64,000 bases of DNA from Borreliella americana (GTDB lineage Bacteria > Spirochaetota > Spirochaetia > Borreliales > Borreliaceae). The stretch spans positions 82,628-146,627 of the forward strand of contig NZ_JAJNFB010000001.1 of NCBI RefSeq assembly GCF_021043605.1. The letters are read 5' to 3'. Below, in pieces: positions 38,678-47,885 of this stretch. The notes beneath the pieces are model-generated. The model was not told the origin of the DNA. It saw nothing but the letters and a program-made list of their open reading frames with translations, and ran no database searches. How positions within the stretch are numbered: the stretch's first letter is position 1; every line of letters begins with the position of its first letter. Position numbers and translations under genes: made by a program.

Positions 38678-39190
38678 ATGGGCGCTAAAAGTAAGCAATA
38701 TTTCAATATTTTTGTATTTATTATTAGTTTAATTTTTTTTGATCAACTTTCTAAGTATTTGGTTGCAAAGTATATCAAATTGGGTTCAATATATTTTTCC
38801 TTTTTTGATGATTTTTTTAGAATAATACATGTAAGAAACACAGGTATTTTATTTTCTCTGGGCTCTAATATTCACTATAGCTTGAAAAAAATTTTTTTTC
38901 TTGCAATGCCTATTTTTATTTTAATATTTGTTTTTTATCTTTCTTTGAAAGAAAGAGATTGTATTGCCAGAATTTCACTTTTATTAATTTTTTCAGGAGG
39001 AGTTGGAAATGTTATTGATAGATTGTTTAGACCTTCTGGGGTTGTGGATTTTTTAGATTTGAAATTTTATGGAATTTTTGGACTTGATAGATGGCCTACT
39101 TTTAATTTTGCAGATAGCTATGTTGTTATAGGTATGATTTTATTTTTGGTTTATGATTTTTTTATAAAAAGAAAAGCGCTTAATAAATGA
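38678..39190 (+). CDS. lspA: lipoprotein signal peptidase II
   Basis: 170-aa integral membrane aspartyl protease with four membrane helices. The catalytic pair is in GNVIDRLF and FNFADSYVVIG, and the N-terminal motif is FFDQLSKYLV. It removes signal peptides from prolipoproteins, essential in an organism with very many surface lipoproteins. It overlaps the next small gene by 4 nt. Confidence 0.95.
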   Translation: MGAKSKQYFNIFVFIISLIFFDQLSKYLVAKYIKLGSIYFSFFDDFFRIIHVRNTGILFSLGSNIHYSLKKIFFLAMPIFILIFVFYLSLKERDCIARISLLLIFSGGVGNVIDRLFRPSGVVDFLDLKFYGIFGLDRWPTFNFADSYVVIGMILFLVYDFFIKRKALNK

Positions 39191-39414
39191 AGATTTTGGG
39201 TTTTATTTTATGCATGTTAATGAACTTATTTTTAATGTTTTTAGTTTTCTTTTTAGAGTTTTTTTTAGTTGTTAAATTTAGCATTATTGTAAAGCCTTAT
39301 TTGCAATTTATATTGCTTTTTATGATGATTGTTTTTGCTGTTTTGGTAGGATATTTTGTGTCAATTTTTATTGTAAAAAGTTTTCTTATTAAGTTGTTTG
39401 AACTAGATCAATAA
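39187..39414 (+). CDS. small membrane protein of unknown function
   Basis: 75 aa (B31 position BB0470). It is almost entirely hydrophobic with two predicted membrane helices (about residues 5-30 and 38-66) and a short polar end. Its ATGA overlap with lspA points to coupled translation. No family is recognised. It may assist or be inserted with LspA. Confidence 0.65.
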   Translation: MKILGFILCMLMNLFLMFLVFFLEFFLVVKFSIIVKPYLQFILLFMMIVFAVLVGYFVSIFIVKSFLIKLFELDQ

Positions 39415-39427
39415 AAAGAGAGGATTT

Positions 39428-40249
39428 GTGTCTTTAAGAGTTTTAATTGCTGGCGAGGTTGTCGGCAATGCCGGGATTATTGTTATAAAATCTTTTTTAT
39501 CATCCTTTAAGGTTGAAAAAAAGATTGATTTTGTAATATCTGGCAATAATTTTACTACGGGTTTAAGAGGCCTTGGCAAGAAGCATGCCTTTTTATTAAA
39601 AAAGTATGGAATTGATGTTTTAACTTTAGGTGAAAATGCGTTTGCAAGGCCTGATCTGTCTGACGATCTTGATAGGTATAATTTTATTTTAAAACCTTTA
39701 AATTGTCCTGCAAAATTAAAAGGTTATTCTTATTTTATTTATAATATTAATGGCAAAAAATTAGCTGTGATTAGAATCATAGGTCAAACAGGAATAACTA
39801 AATATAAATTTAATCATCCTTTTTATAGTTTTGATTTTTTTTATCAAAGAATCAAAATGCAAACAAATAATATTATTGTTCTTTTTGATTCAAATACTAC
39901 AGCCGAAGTTAATGCTTTGTTTTTTTATCTAAAATCAAGAGTTAGTGCGTGTCTTGGAACCGGGAAAAGGATTTTAACAGCCGATTTGAGAATTTTGGAT
40001 AATACCGCTATTATAACTGATTTGGGCAGAGTTGGGAGCTTGGACAGCGTTATTGGATATTCTCCTGATTTAGAGGTGGATAAATTTTTGAAAGGATTTT
40101 TAAATCAGAGATTTAATGAATCTTGGGAAGGCCTTGGTTTTAACGGTGTTTTAATTGATATCGATGAGAATGGCCATTCTTTTTCTGTAGAGACCGTTAG
40201 AGAATATATAGATTGTAAATCAAGTTTAAAAGATATGGATATTGTTTGA
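39428..40249 (+). CDS. degenerate YmdB-family paralogue (probable pseudoenzyme)
   Basis: 273 aa (B31 position BB0471), collinear with the YmdB-type protein at 60511-61305: RVLIAGEVVGNAGI against TLIIGDIIGESGL, and DLGRVGSLDSVIGYSPD against DIGMTGGLNSVIGFNPD. By eye alignment, most metal ligands of the phosphodiesterase are changed: Asp to Glu10, Glu to Asn40, the GNH motif to GEN (69-70), the HAE His to Asp154, and THTH to TGKR (179-181). The fold is probably kept while catalysis is lost. It starts at GTG, 13 nt after the small membrane protein gene. Confidence 0.8.
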   Translation: MSLRVLIAGEVVGNAGIIVIKSFLSSFKVEKKIDFVISGNNFTTGLRGLGKKHAFLLKKYGIDVLTLGENAFARPDLSDDLDRYNFILKPLNCPAKLKGYSYFIYNINGKKLAVIRIIGQTGITKYKFNHPFYSFDFFYQRIKMQTNNIIVLFDSNTTAEVNALFFYLKSRVSACLGTGKRILTADLRILDNTAIITDLGRVGSLDSVIGYSPDLEVDKFLKGFLNQRFNESWEGLGFNGVLIDIDENGHSFSVETVREYIDCKSSLKDMDIV

Positions 40250-40338
40250 TATTCATATCTTTAGATATTCTTTAAATTTTAATAATCTTGTCTGTGAGAT
40301 TTAATTTTATTAAGTTTTTATATATAGGAGAATGGATT

Positions 40339-41622
40339 ATGCATAGTTATATTGTAGAAGGCGGCTATAAGATAGGTGGTCAAATTACAGCTAGCGGGAA
40401 CAAGAATGCTGCTTTACCTTGTATTTTGGCTGCTTTGCTTACTGATGAAGAGGTTATTTTAGAAAATATTCCCAATATTAATGATGTAAAAGTTGTTTTA
40501 GATATTTTAAGTGACATAGGAGTAAGTATTGTAAGAGAGGGAAATATTTTAAAAATAAAAGTTTTAAATATTGTAAAAACAGAAATTGATTCCTCTCTTA
40601 CAGACTTAATTAGGGCTTCCATACTTTTATTAGGCCCTTTTGTTTCTAGGTTTGGGAAAATAGATATGGCACTTCCAGGAGGAGATGTGATTGGAAAGAG
40701 GCGACTTGATACTCATTTTTACGGGCTTTGCAAGCTGGGTGCCAAGTTAAGCACAAAAGATAGAAGGATTGTTTTAAAGGCCAACAAGCTTTTTGGAGCT
40801 GAAATGTTTTTAGATGAAGCTTCTGTTACAGCTACAGAAAATATCATTATGGCGGCAGTTCTTGCTGAAGGAAATACGGTTATTATGAACGCTGCTTGTG
40901 AGCCACATGTTCAAGATTTATGTAATATGTTAAATTCAATGGGTGCTAATATTTTAGGAATTGGTTCAAATGTTTTAGAAATAAAGGGCGTAAAAAAATT
41001 AAGTGGGACTGTATTTAGAATAGGGGCTGATTTCATGCAAGTTGGTTCTTTAATTAGTCTTGCTGCATTAACAGGGGGTGAGCTGGAAATTAAAAAAGCA
41101 GATCCTCAGCATTTCAGATTAATTAGATATGTATATTCAAAGCTTGGCATTAATTTTGAATATGATAGGGAAAATGTATATGTAAGAGATAAGCAAGAAT
41201 TAAAAGTTAAGTTAGATTTTGGTGGACATATCCCAAAAATTGATGATGGTCCATGGCCAGCCTTTCCAACAGACCTTATGAGCATTATTATAGTCACAGC
41301 AACTCAAGTAGAGGGCACAGTTTTAGTTTTTGAGAAGATGTTTGAATCTAGGATGTTTTTTGTAGATAAATTGATAAAAATGGGTGCTCGAATTGTTCTT
41401 TGTGATCCACACCGTGTAGTAGTTACAGGTAAATCTTCCCTTAAAGGTAATGTTTTATCTTCTCCGGATGTACGAGCGGGAATGTCTCTTCTTATTGCTG
41501 CTTTTGTTGCTGAAGGGCGCAGCGAGATTCAAAATGTTTATCAAATTGAAAGAGGATACGAAGATGTGGTTAGCAAATTAATTAATTTGGGTGCAAAAAT
41601 AAAGAAAGTTAAAAGTCAATAG
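40339..41622 (+). CDS. murA: UDP-N-acetylglucosamine 1-carboxyvinyltransferase MurA
   Basis: 427 aa from the ATG at 40339 (AGGAG upstream; an upstream in-frame start at 40288 is unlikely). It performs the first committed step of peptidoglycan synthesis. ITASGNKNAALP provides the substrate Lys-Asn and ALPGGDVIGKRRLD is the active-site loop. The usual Cys115 is Asp116, a replacement known to give intrinsic fosfomycin resistance, including in B. burgdorferi MurA. DLMSIIIV and PDVRAGMSLLIAA follow. Confidence 0.97.
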   Translation: MHSYIVEGGYKIGGQITASGNKNAALPCILAALLTDEEVILENIPNINDVKVVLDILSDIGVSIVREGNILKIKVLNIVKTEIDSSLTDLIRASILLLGPFVSRFGKIDMALPGGDVIGKRRLDTHFYGLCKLGAKLSTKDRRIVLKANKLFGAEMFLDEASVTATENIIMAAVLAEGNTVIMNAACEPHVQDLCNMLNSMGANILGIGSNVLEIKGVKKLSGTVFRIGADFMQVGSLISLAALTGGELEIKKADPQHFRLIRYVYSKLGINFEYDRENVYVRDKQELKVKLDFGGHIPKIDDGPWPAFPTDLMSIIIVTATQVEGTVLVFEKMFESRMFFVDKLIKMGARIVLCDPHRVVVTGKSSLKGNVLSSPDVRAGMSLLIAAFVAEGRSEIQNVYQIERGYEDVVSKLINLGAKIKKVKSQ

Positions 41623-42262
41623 TTTGGTGTTGAGCTTAATTATTATGTGTGATTTATGGAAAATGTTTTTAATAGAAGATAAAGATGGGGTATTAAAAGG
41701 TTGAATTATGAATGAAAATATATTACATTAATTTTTATTTCTGGAATTTTTTGTTATTTTATTTAGTTAGTATGTTTGAATTATTATTAAGGCTTTAATA
41801 TTTTTAATTTTTTGATTTTATAGTTTAAAGATCTTAGTATAAGAAATAATATTGATAAATTGATAAAAATTTGCAGAGAAGTATTTCTGATTTTGAATTT
41901 TTATTTTTATAATATTAGTTATTCTTTAAAATAAAGTATTTATTTCTCTGCTTTAATTCATAAGAATGGTTTTAATTTTATTAATTACTTTTATTTATGA
42001 TTAACATCAGAATTGTTAAAATTTTGTTATTTTATTATATCTGATTTTAATTTTTCTGTGTTTAGTTATGATTTTTTTGGTGTGGCAGGTTAATAGATTT
42101 TATTTATATCTTGGCCATTTAATGCATAACATGTTAATTGTTTTGATACTATATATTAATTTTTAATTTTTGAAATTAAAAATTAAAAACTTTTTTATTA
42201 CTGATGAATAAATCTGATTTTAGATTTTTTATAAAAAATATTTTAGATGGGGATAAAATTTT
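41623..42262. other. 640-bp intergenic region between murA and the MATE exporter
   Basis: Very AT-rich sequence with stops in all frames; no gene or recognised RNA was found. It contains GCAGAGAA (41873-41880) paired at a distance with TTCTCTGC (41944-41951), and a strong hairpin at 42156-42186. Other Borrelia strains have small hypothetical genes annotated near here; none is supported in this sequence. Confidence 0.6.
42156..42186 (+). terminator. AT-rich hairpin, terminator-like, upstream of MATE gene
   Basis: Perfect 14-bp arms (42156-42169 and 42173-42186) around a 3-nt loop, followed after AAAC by TTTTTT. It is 76 bp before the MATE start, so it may terminate upstream transcription or attenuate the exporter gene. 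Confidence 0.45.
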
Positions 42263-43633
42263 ATGTCTACAAATAAGAGCAAGACCAGGGAATTAATATT
42301 AAATGGCAATTTATATAAGGTTCTTTTTTTAATAAGTTTTCCTATTGTTATAACCAATATTATTCAAGCTTTTTATGATCTTACCGATATGTTTTATGTT
42401 GGCAAGCTTGGAGCCATGCCTTTGTCAGCGCTTTCACTTGCTGGTCCTGTAAATTTTTTTATTATGGCTATTGCCATGGGAATGGCTACAGGAAGCATTT
42501 CTTTGATGTCAAGATGCATAGGAGAGGGAAATTTTTCTCGTTTTTCAAGGTATGCAGGGCAACTTATTGTTTTAAACCTTGTTTTATCCCTATTTATTAC
42601 TATTTGTGTGTTTTTTTTAATTGAGCATCTTTTAGATTTGTTGGGTGCAAAAGGGGAGCTTAAAGAACTCTCAAGGGTTTATTTTTATGTGACAATTTTT
42701 GGAATACCTATTATGTTTTTAAGTATTTCAATTACATATATTTTAAATGCTCAAGGAGAAACTATCCTTTCAATGACAATAGTTTTATTTGCTAATATTG
42801 TTAATTTTGTTCTTGATCCCATTTTAATATTTAGTTTTAATATGGGCATTGCTGGGGCTGCTTGGGCCACTTTATTTTCAAAATTATTAACCGTTGCTTT
42901 TTATTTATTTTTGACTTACAGGTTAAATTATGGATTAAAAATTCATCTAAAGGATTTGATGATAGATATAAGATCCATTAAAGAAATTGTTAATCTGGGA
43001 TTGCCTTCAACTTTTGGGCAAATAATGGTTTCATTGTCTTTTTTTATTTTCAATTATATAGTTATTGAGATTAGTCCCAAATTTTTGGCAGCTTATGGAC
43101 TTACAAACACCATTATTTCTTTTTTATTTCTTCCTGCTATGGGAATTGGTACCGGAATTATTTCAATTGTTGGTCAAAATCTTGGTGCTAAGAAAATCAA
43201 TAGGGTGGGAGAAGTTCTTAAAAAAGGATTTTTTATTTCTTTAGCAATTTTATTGATAATAAATTCGATTGTTATTTTTAATAAACAGCTTATACTAGGG
43301 TTGTTTACCAATGATTTAGAAGTTTTAAATTATGCTAATAATTATTTATTGTTAACAACTATTGGCACTTTTGGATATGGACTCCAACAAGTATTTTTTG
43401 GAGGACTTATTGGGTCTGGCAGGACAAAAATTGCAATGATTGTTATTTTTATTAGGTTGTGGCTTATTCGTCTTCCGGTAGTTTTTATTTTTCAATATTT
43501 TGGCATAATTGAAAATTCTTTGGGTTATGCTTTTATAATTTCGAATTATTTGGCAATTATAATTTTAGTTGCTTTTACTTGCACTCGTTATTGGGCTAAG
43601 CCTATTTTAATTAAAAATACAAATAGTAATTAA
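42263..43633 (+). CDS. MATE family multidrug/sodium efflux protein
   Basis: 456-aa transporter with 12 membrane helices in two related halves. Recognisable segments are ITNIIQAFYDLTDMFYVGKLG, SISLMSRCIGEG, GIISIVGQNLGAKKINR and QVFFGGLIGSGRTK. MATE proteins expel cationic compounds in exchange for Na+ or H+. It belongs to B31 position BB0473. Its substrate is unknown. It converges on a small lipoprotein gene. Confidence 0.9.
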   Translation: MSTNKSKTRELILNGNLYKVLFLISFPIVITNIIQAFYDLTDMFYVGKLGAMPLSALSLAGPVNFFIMAIAMGMATGSISLMSRCIGEGNFSRFSRYAGQLIVLNLVLSLFITICVFFLIEHLLDLLGAKGELKELSRVYFYVTIFGIPIMFLSISITYILNAQGETILSMTIVLFANIVNFVLDPILIFSFNMGIAGAAWATLFSKLLTVAFYLFLTYRLNYGLKIHLKDLMIDIRSIKEIVNLGLPSTFGQIMVSLSFFIFNYIVIEISPKFLAAYGLTNTIISFLFLPAMGIGTGIISIVGQNLGAKKINRVGEVLKKGFFISLAILLIINSIVIFNKQLILGLFTNDLEVLNYANNYLLLTTIGTFGYGLQQVFFGGLIGSGRTKIAMIVIFIRLWLIRLPVVFIFQYFGIIENSLGYAFIISNYLAIIILVAFTCTRYWAKPILIKNTNSN

Positions 43634-43706
43634 GATTTGCTTTATATTTACATTTTGTCTAAAAATAGCTGATTTGTTTTTAATAAATTTAGTGTTCTTA
43701 GGCTTA

Positions 43707-43740
43707 AAAATAGATTTTAGATTTTTTGTTAATCTATTTT
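43707..43740. terminator. hairpin between convergent MATE and lipoprotein genes
   Basis: AAAATAGATT (43707-43716) pairs perfectly with AATCTATTTT (43731-43740) over a 14-nt loop. Its position in the convergent gap suggests a shared terminator; no long T tract follows. Confidence 0.4.
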
Positions 43741-43822
43741 AAAGTGTAATTGTTTGTTTGCAATAAAGCTTAGTGAAGTGGAATTGATTTTAATAATTTT
43801 AGTTTTAAATCATTTCTCTTTG

Positions 43823-44212
43823 TCATTGTTTTTCAAAAACATATAATGTGTTTTTTCTTTTGGTGTTGATTTTAGTTTTTAAATGAAAAGTTTTTGTTTC
43901 AAGCCCATTAAGTTTTTCTCTTATTAATTCACCTGTTTTGCTGCCTTCTTTAAAAATTGCTAATGAATTTGCATTTATATCTTCTGCGCTTTTGTTTTTA
44001 AGAGTAATTATTAAATTATTTTTGCTGTCGGATTTGTAGTTTACTATTTCTACTTTTTTGTTAGTTTTTATAGCGCTAATAAGATAGGTAATTTCTTTTG
44101 CATTTTCTTTTGATTTTATTGTGTTTGTTTTCGTGCAAGACATAAAAGCAATTGAAATGCCAAAAATTGCAAGTGTTGGCAGTAATTTAATCTTAAATTT
44201 TTGAGCTTTCAT
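43823..44212 (-). CDS. putative small lipoprotein
   Basis: 129 aa. The N-terminal segment LLPTLAIFGISIAFMSC is a lipoprotein signal with Cys at residue 26. The mature part has the strand pattern of a small beta-sandwich (NNLIITLKNKSAEDINANSLAIF; TKTFHLKTKINTKRKNTLYVF), as in proteins that modify or bind other envelope proteins. No named family was recognised. It is divergent from the tuf operon. Confidence 0.6.
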   Translation of the reverse strand: MKAQKFKIKLLPTLAIFGISIAFMSCTKTNTIKSKENAKEITYLISAIKTNKKVEIVNYKSDSKNNLIITLKNKSAEDINANSLAIFKEGSKTGELIREKLNGLETKTFHLKTKINTKRKNTLYVFEKQ

Positions 44213-44491
44213 TATTTTTTATTATATTTTTTATTGGGGGGAGTGTTAACCTTTTTGACAAAATAAATGCGTTTGATCAATTTAAAATAGTGTCTGGATT
44301 TCAAAAAATATTTACTATTGTTTTGAATTTTATGTTTTTGAATATATTAGTTGAGCATTGTTTATTTTAAGTGTTTGGTTTTAAAGCTTTATTGTTCAGT
44401 ATTTTGTGCTTTTCTTTAATTAATGTAAAATTTATGATAATTTTTGATGCTATTATATGTGTGGTGAATTGAGTTTAAAAGTTTAAGTGTA

Positions 44492-44520
44492 TTGACTATA
44501 TTTTATAAAATGTGTAGAAT
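44492..44520 (+). promoter_or_regulatory. promoter upstream of tuf and the ribosomal protein operon
   Basis: TTGACT (44492-44497), a 17-nt spacer and TAGAAT (44515-44520), close to the sigma70 consensus. Transcripts would start near 44527, giving a tuf leader of roughly 180 nt that contains the hairpin at 44535-44579. Confidence 0.65.
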
Positions 44521-44534
44521 TTTAAAGCTATTAA

Positions 44535-44579
44535 AATTTTTTAGAAAAACACGCAGTGCGGGTCAATTTCTAAAAAATT
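44535..44579 (+). promoter_or_regulatory. leader hairpin ahead of tuf
   Basis: Perfect 13-bp arms AATTTTTTAGAAA (44535-44547) and TTTCTAAAAAATT (44567-44579) enclose a 19-nt GC-richer loop with CACGCAGTGCGGG. It begins within about 10 nt of the predicted transcription start and is followed by T-rich sequence (GATTTTTCATTTTTTT). It could attenuate the operon, bind a ribosomal protein, or define a short independent RNA. The rest of the gap from 44213 holds no gene. Confidence 0.45.
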
Positions 44580-44704
44580 GATTTTTCATTTTTTTGATTG
44601 TTTGTAGCTATTTTCTTATTTTAATAAGAATAAATTTGTTAAAAATTTTTTAGAGAGATTAAATGTAAGTAGCTATTTAGAATGTGAAATTTAGGAGGTT
44701 AGTC

Positions 44705-45889
44705 ATGGCAAAAGAAGTTTTTCAAAGAACAAAGCCGCACATGAATGTTGGAACAATAGGGCATGTTGATCATGGTAAAACAACATTAACAGCGGCTATT
44801 AGTATTTATTGTTCAAAAGTAAATAAAGACGCAAAAGCATTAAAGTATGAAGATATTGATAATGCGCCTGAGGAGAAAGCAAGGGGAATAACAATTAATG
44901 CTAGGCATATTGAGTACGAAACAAACAATAGACATTATGCTCACGTGGATTGCCCGGGGCATGCTGATTATATAAAAAATATGATTACAGGAGCAGCTCA
45001 AATGGATGCAGCGATACTTTTAGTTGCCGCTGATAGTGGTGCTGAGCCTCAAACAAAAGAGCATTTGCTTCTTGCTCAAAGAATGGGAATAAAGAAAATA
45101 ATAGTTTTTTTAAATAAATTAGACTTAGCAGATCCTGAACTTGTTGAGCTTGTTGAAGTTGAAGTTTTAGAACTTGTTGAAAAATATGGCTTTTCAGCTG
45201 ATACTCCAATAATTAAAGGCTCCGCTTTTGGGGCTATGTCAAATCCAGAAGATCCTGAATCTACAAAATGTGTTAAAGAACTTCTTGAATCTATGGATAA
45301 TTATTTTGATCTTCCAGAAAGAGATATTGACAAGCCATTTTTGCTTGCTGTTGAAGATGTATTTTCTATTTCAGGAAGAGGCACTGTTGCTACTGGGCGT
45401 ATTGAAAGAGGTATTATTAAAGTTGGTCAAGAAGTTGAAATAGTTGGTATTAAAGAAACCAGAAAAACCACTGTTACTGGTGTTGAAATGTTCCAAAAAA
45501 TTCTTGAGCAAGGCCAAGCAGGGGATAATGTTGGACTTCTTTTAAGAGGAGTTGATAAAAAAGACATTGAGCGGGGGCAAGTTTTGTCAGCCCCAGGTAC
45601 AATTACTCCACACAAGAAGTTTAAAGCTTCAATTTATTGTTTGACTAAAGAAGAGGGCGGTAGGCACAAACCATTTTTTCCAGGGTATAGACCACAGTTC
45701 TTTTTTAGAACAACCGATGTTACGGGAGTTGTTGCTTTAGAAGGCAAAGAAATGGTTATGCCTGGTGATAATGTTGATATTATTGTTGAACTGATCTCTT
45801 CAATAGCTATGGATAAGAACGTAGAATTTGCTGTTCGAGAAGGTGGAAGAACTGTTGCTTCAGGAAGAATTCTTGAGATATTGGAATAG
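44705..45889 (+). CDS. tuf: elongation factor Tu
   Basis: 394 aa from the ATG at 44705, which has AGGAGG 6 nt upstream; the frame extends 7 codons further without a ribosome site. It is the GTPase delivering aminoacyl-tRNA. G1 is [10 protein letters not shown]3 DCPGH, G4 NKLD; the switch I region is EKARGITIN. The C-terminal domains include [13 protein letters not shown] and [15 protein letters not shown]. It begins the S10 operon here; rpsL, rpsG and fusA of the classic str operon are not adjacent. Confidence 0.98.
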   Translation: MAKEVFQRTKPHMNVGTIGHVDHGKTTLTAAISIYCSKVNKDAKALKYEDIDNAPEEKARGITINARHIEYETNNRHYAHVDCPGHADYIKNMITGAAQMDAAILLVAADSGAEPQTKEHLLLAQRMGIKKIIVFLNKLDLADPELVELVEVEVLELVEKYGFSADTPIIKGSAFGAMSNPEDPESTKCVKELLESMDNYFDLPERDIDKPFLLAVEDVFSISGRGTVATGRIERGIIKVGQEVEIVGIKETRKTTVTGVEMFQKILEQGQAGDNVGLLLRGVDKKDIERGQVLSAPGTITPHKKFKASIYCLTKEEGGRHKPFFPGYRPQFFFRTTDVTGVVALEGKEMVMPGDNVDIIVELISSIAMDKNVEFAVREGGRTVASGRILEILE

Positions 45890-45940
45890 GTTAAGACTTT
45901 AAGGATATATTTAATACTCTCTAAAGTTTAGGAGAATAAA

Positions 45941-46252
45941 TTGATTGCTAAAGATAAGATACGCGTAAGATTATTTAGTTTTGATATTAAAATATTAGAC
46001 CAGAGTGCCGAATCTATTGTGAAAGCTGTTCAGAAGGCTAAAGCTCAAATCAAGGGCCCAATCCCTTTACCGACAAAAATAAAAAAATATACTGTTTTAC
46101 GTTCTCCTCATGTCAATAAAAAATCAAGAGAGCAATTTGAGATGAGAACTCATAAAAGGCTTATTGATATCTTAGAGCCCACTTCTGCTTTAATGGATTC
46201 TTTAATGAAATTAGAGCTTCCAGCAGGTGTTGAAGTAGATATTAAACAGTAA
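45941..46252 (+). CDS. rpsJ: 30S ribosomal protein S10 (uS10)
   Basis: 103 aa starting at TTG 45941, with TAGGAGA upstream. Family segments are [36 protein letters not shown] and [15 protein letters not shown]. It binds 16S rRNA in the 30S head and, as NusE, joins antitermination complexes. First gene of the S10 part of the cluster. Confidence 0.98.
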   Translation: MIAKDKIRVRLFSFDIKILDQSAESIVKAVQKAKAQIKGPIPLPTKIKKYTVLRSPHVNKKSREQFEMRTHKRLIDILEPTSALMDSLMKLELPAGVEVDIKQ

Positions 46253-46287
46253 ATGATATTTTAAGTATATGAATTTGAGGTGTTTTA

Positions 46288-46908
46288 ATGTTGGGATTGA
46301 TTGGAAAAAAAGTTGGCATGACTCAGATATTTCAGAAAAATGGTATTGTGGTTCCTGTTACTGTTATAGAGTTTCAGCCCAATTATATTATAGGGAAGAA
46401 AACAGTCGATAGAGATGGTTATAGCGCTCTTATAGCAGGTTCTGTTGATCTTAAGAGTTCTAAAGTTTCAAAGCCCATAAAAGGGCAATATAAAAGTTTA
46501 AAAGATATCGAGCCTAAAAGATATGTGATAGAGCTTAAGGGTCTTGACGGATATGATGCTGGTGATGAGATTAAGGTTGATGTTTTTAAGTCAGTTAAGT
46601 ATGTAGATGTTACAGGTACTACTAAAGGCAAAGGTTTTCAAGGGGCTATGAAAAGGCATAATTTTAGTGGTGGGCCATCTTCTCATGGATCAAAATTTCA
46701 TAGACATCTTGGTGGAACAGGACAAGCTACTACTCCTGCAAGAACATTTAAAGGGACTAAAATGGCTGGTAGAATGGGGGGAAATCAACAAACTATTCAA
46801 AATCTTGAAGTTATTTTAATCGATGAAGAAAAAAGAGCTCTTCTAGTAAAAGGGGCTGTGCCTGGTGCCAAAGGTTCTTTTGTTGTTGTTAAAAAATCTA
46901 AAAAGTAG
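46288..46908 (+). CDS. rplC: 50S ribosomal protein L3 (uL3)
   Basis: 206 aa. LGLIGKKVGMTQIF opens the protein, and KGKGFQGAMKRHNFSGGPSSHGSKFHR and GRMGGNQQTIQNLEV mark uL3. It initiates 50S assembly near the peptidyl-transferase centre. GAGGTG is the ribosome site; rplD follows after 9 nt. Confidence 0.98.
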   Translation: MLGLIGKKVGMTQIFQKNGIVVPVTVIEFQPNYIIGKKTVDRDGYSALIAGSVDLKSSKVSKPIKGQYKSLKDIEPKRYVIELKGLDGYDAGDEIKVDVFKSVKYVDVTGTTKGKGFQGAMKRHNFSGGPSSHGSKFHRHLGGTGQATTPARTFKGTKMAGRMGGNQQTIQNLEVILIDEEKRALLVKGAVPGAKGSFVVVKKSKK

Positions 46909-46917
46909 GTATTTAGT

Positions 46918-47547
46918 ATGGAAAGAAAAGTTTTTTCTAAAGATGGGAAAGAGATTGGAACTGTAAATTTGGATGACAGAGTTTTTAATATAGAAATTAG
47001 TCATGGGTCTATTTATAATGCTATAAAAAATGAGTTGTCTAATCTTAGGGTTGGAACATCTTCAACTAAAACCAGATCAGAGGTTAGGGGTAGCTCTAAA
47101 AAGCCCTGGAAGCAAAAAGGAACCGGTAGAGCTAGGGTTGGTACAAAGCGAAATCCGGTTTGGATTGGCGGAGGCATAGCATTAGGGCCAAAACCTAGGG
47201 ATTATAGCTATAGATTGCCTAGAAAGGTAAAAAGGCTTGCATTTAAGTCTGTATTAAGTTTGCGCGCTGCTGATGAAAATGGTTTTAAAGTTGTTGAGAA
47301 TTTTAATATTGAATCTGGAAAAACGAAAGATCTTGCTTTAATAATAAAGAATTTTGCAAGTTTTAATGGCAAGGTGGTTATTCTTTTGGGTAATGATGAT
47401 CAGATGATAAAAAGGGCTGGCAAAAATATAAGAGATTTAAAGATTTTGTCTTTTGATAAACTTAGGGTTGTTGATTTATTTTATGCTAAGAATTTAATAG
47501 CTCTAGAATCTGCTGTTAACAAGCTCAATGAGTTTTACATTAAATAA
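46918..47547 (+). CDS. rplD: 50S ribosomal protein L4 (uL4)
   Basis: 209 aa. The extended loop lining the exit tunnel is visible in KKPWKQKGTGRARVGTKRNPVWIGGG. In E. coli L4 represses its own S10 operon through the leader RNA; no such leader structure is established here, though a hairpin lies ahead of tuf. Confidence 0.98.
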   Translation: MERKVFSKDGKEIGTVNLDDRVFNIEISHGSIYNAIKNELSNLRVGTSSTKTRSEVRGSSKKPWKQKGTGRARVGTKRNPVWIGGGIALGPKPRDYSYRLPRKVKRLAFKSVLSLRAADENGFKVVENFNIESGKTKDLALIIKNFASFNGKVVILLGNDDQMIKRAGKNIRDLKILSFDKLRVVDLFYAKNLIALESAVNKLNEFYIK

Positions 47548-47567
47548 AAAGGATGTTGAGGATAAGT

Positions 47568-47864
47568 ATGAAGGCTTATGATATAATAATTTCACCTATG
47601 CTTACTGAAAAAACTAATACTCAAAGGGAAAGTATTAATGTTTATGTTTTTAAGGTTAATAAGAGAGCAAATAAAAAAGAGGTTAGCGCAGCAATAAAAG
47701 AACTTTTCAATATTACTCCAGTATCATGTAATTTGCTCAATATTAAAAGCAAATCCAAGGTTGTGGTGTCTCGAAAAGGGTATCCTATAGGTAAGGGAAA
47801 AACTTCTTCATGGAAGAAGGCATATGTTTATCTCAAAAAAGAAGATAAAATAGATATTTTTTAG
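47568..47864 (+). CDS. rplW: 50S ribosomal protein L23 (uL23)
   Basis: 98 aa from ATG 47568 (MKAYDIIISPMLTEKT), preferred over the in-frame ATG at 47553 because GAGGA precedes it and the length matches the family. It sits at the tunnel exit and docks trigger factor and SRP. Confidence 0.95.
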   Translation: MKAYDIIISPMLTEKTNTQRESINVYVFKVNKRANKKEVSAAIKELFNITPVSCNLLNIKSKSKVVVSRKGYPIGKGKTSSWKKAYVYLKKEDKIDIF

Positions 47865-47885
47865 TGGTTTTGGAGAAAAATAAAT

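Noticed and set aside
41623..42262. Possible hidden small gene or RNA in the murA-MATE gap
   Set aside because: Stops in every frame and no conserved RNA motif could be recognised; only hairpins were kept.
44684..44704. Seven-codon N-terminal extension of EF-Tu
   Set aside because: The AGGAGG ribosome site falls within it and EF-Tu starts at MAKE; the extension is untranslated leader.
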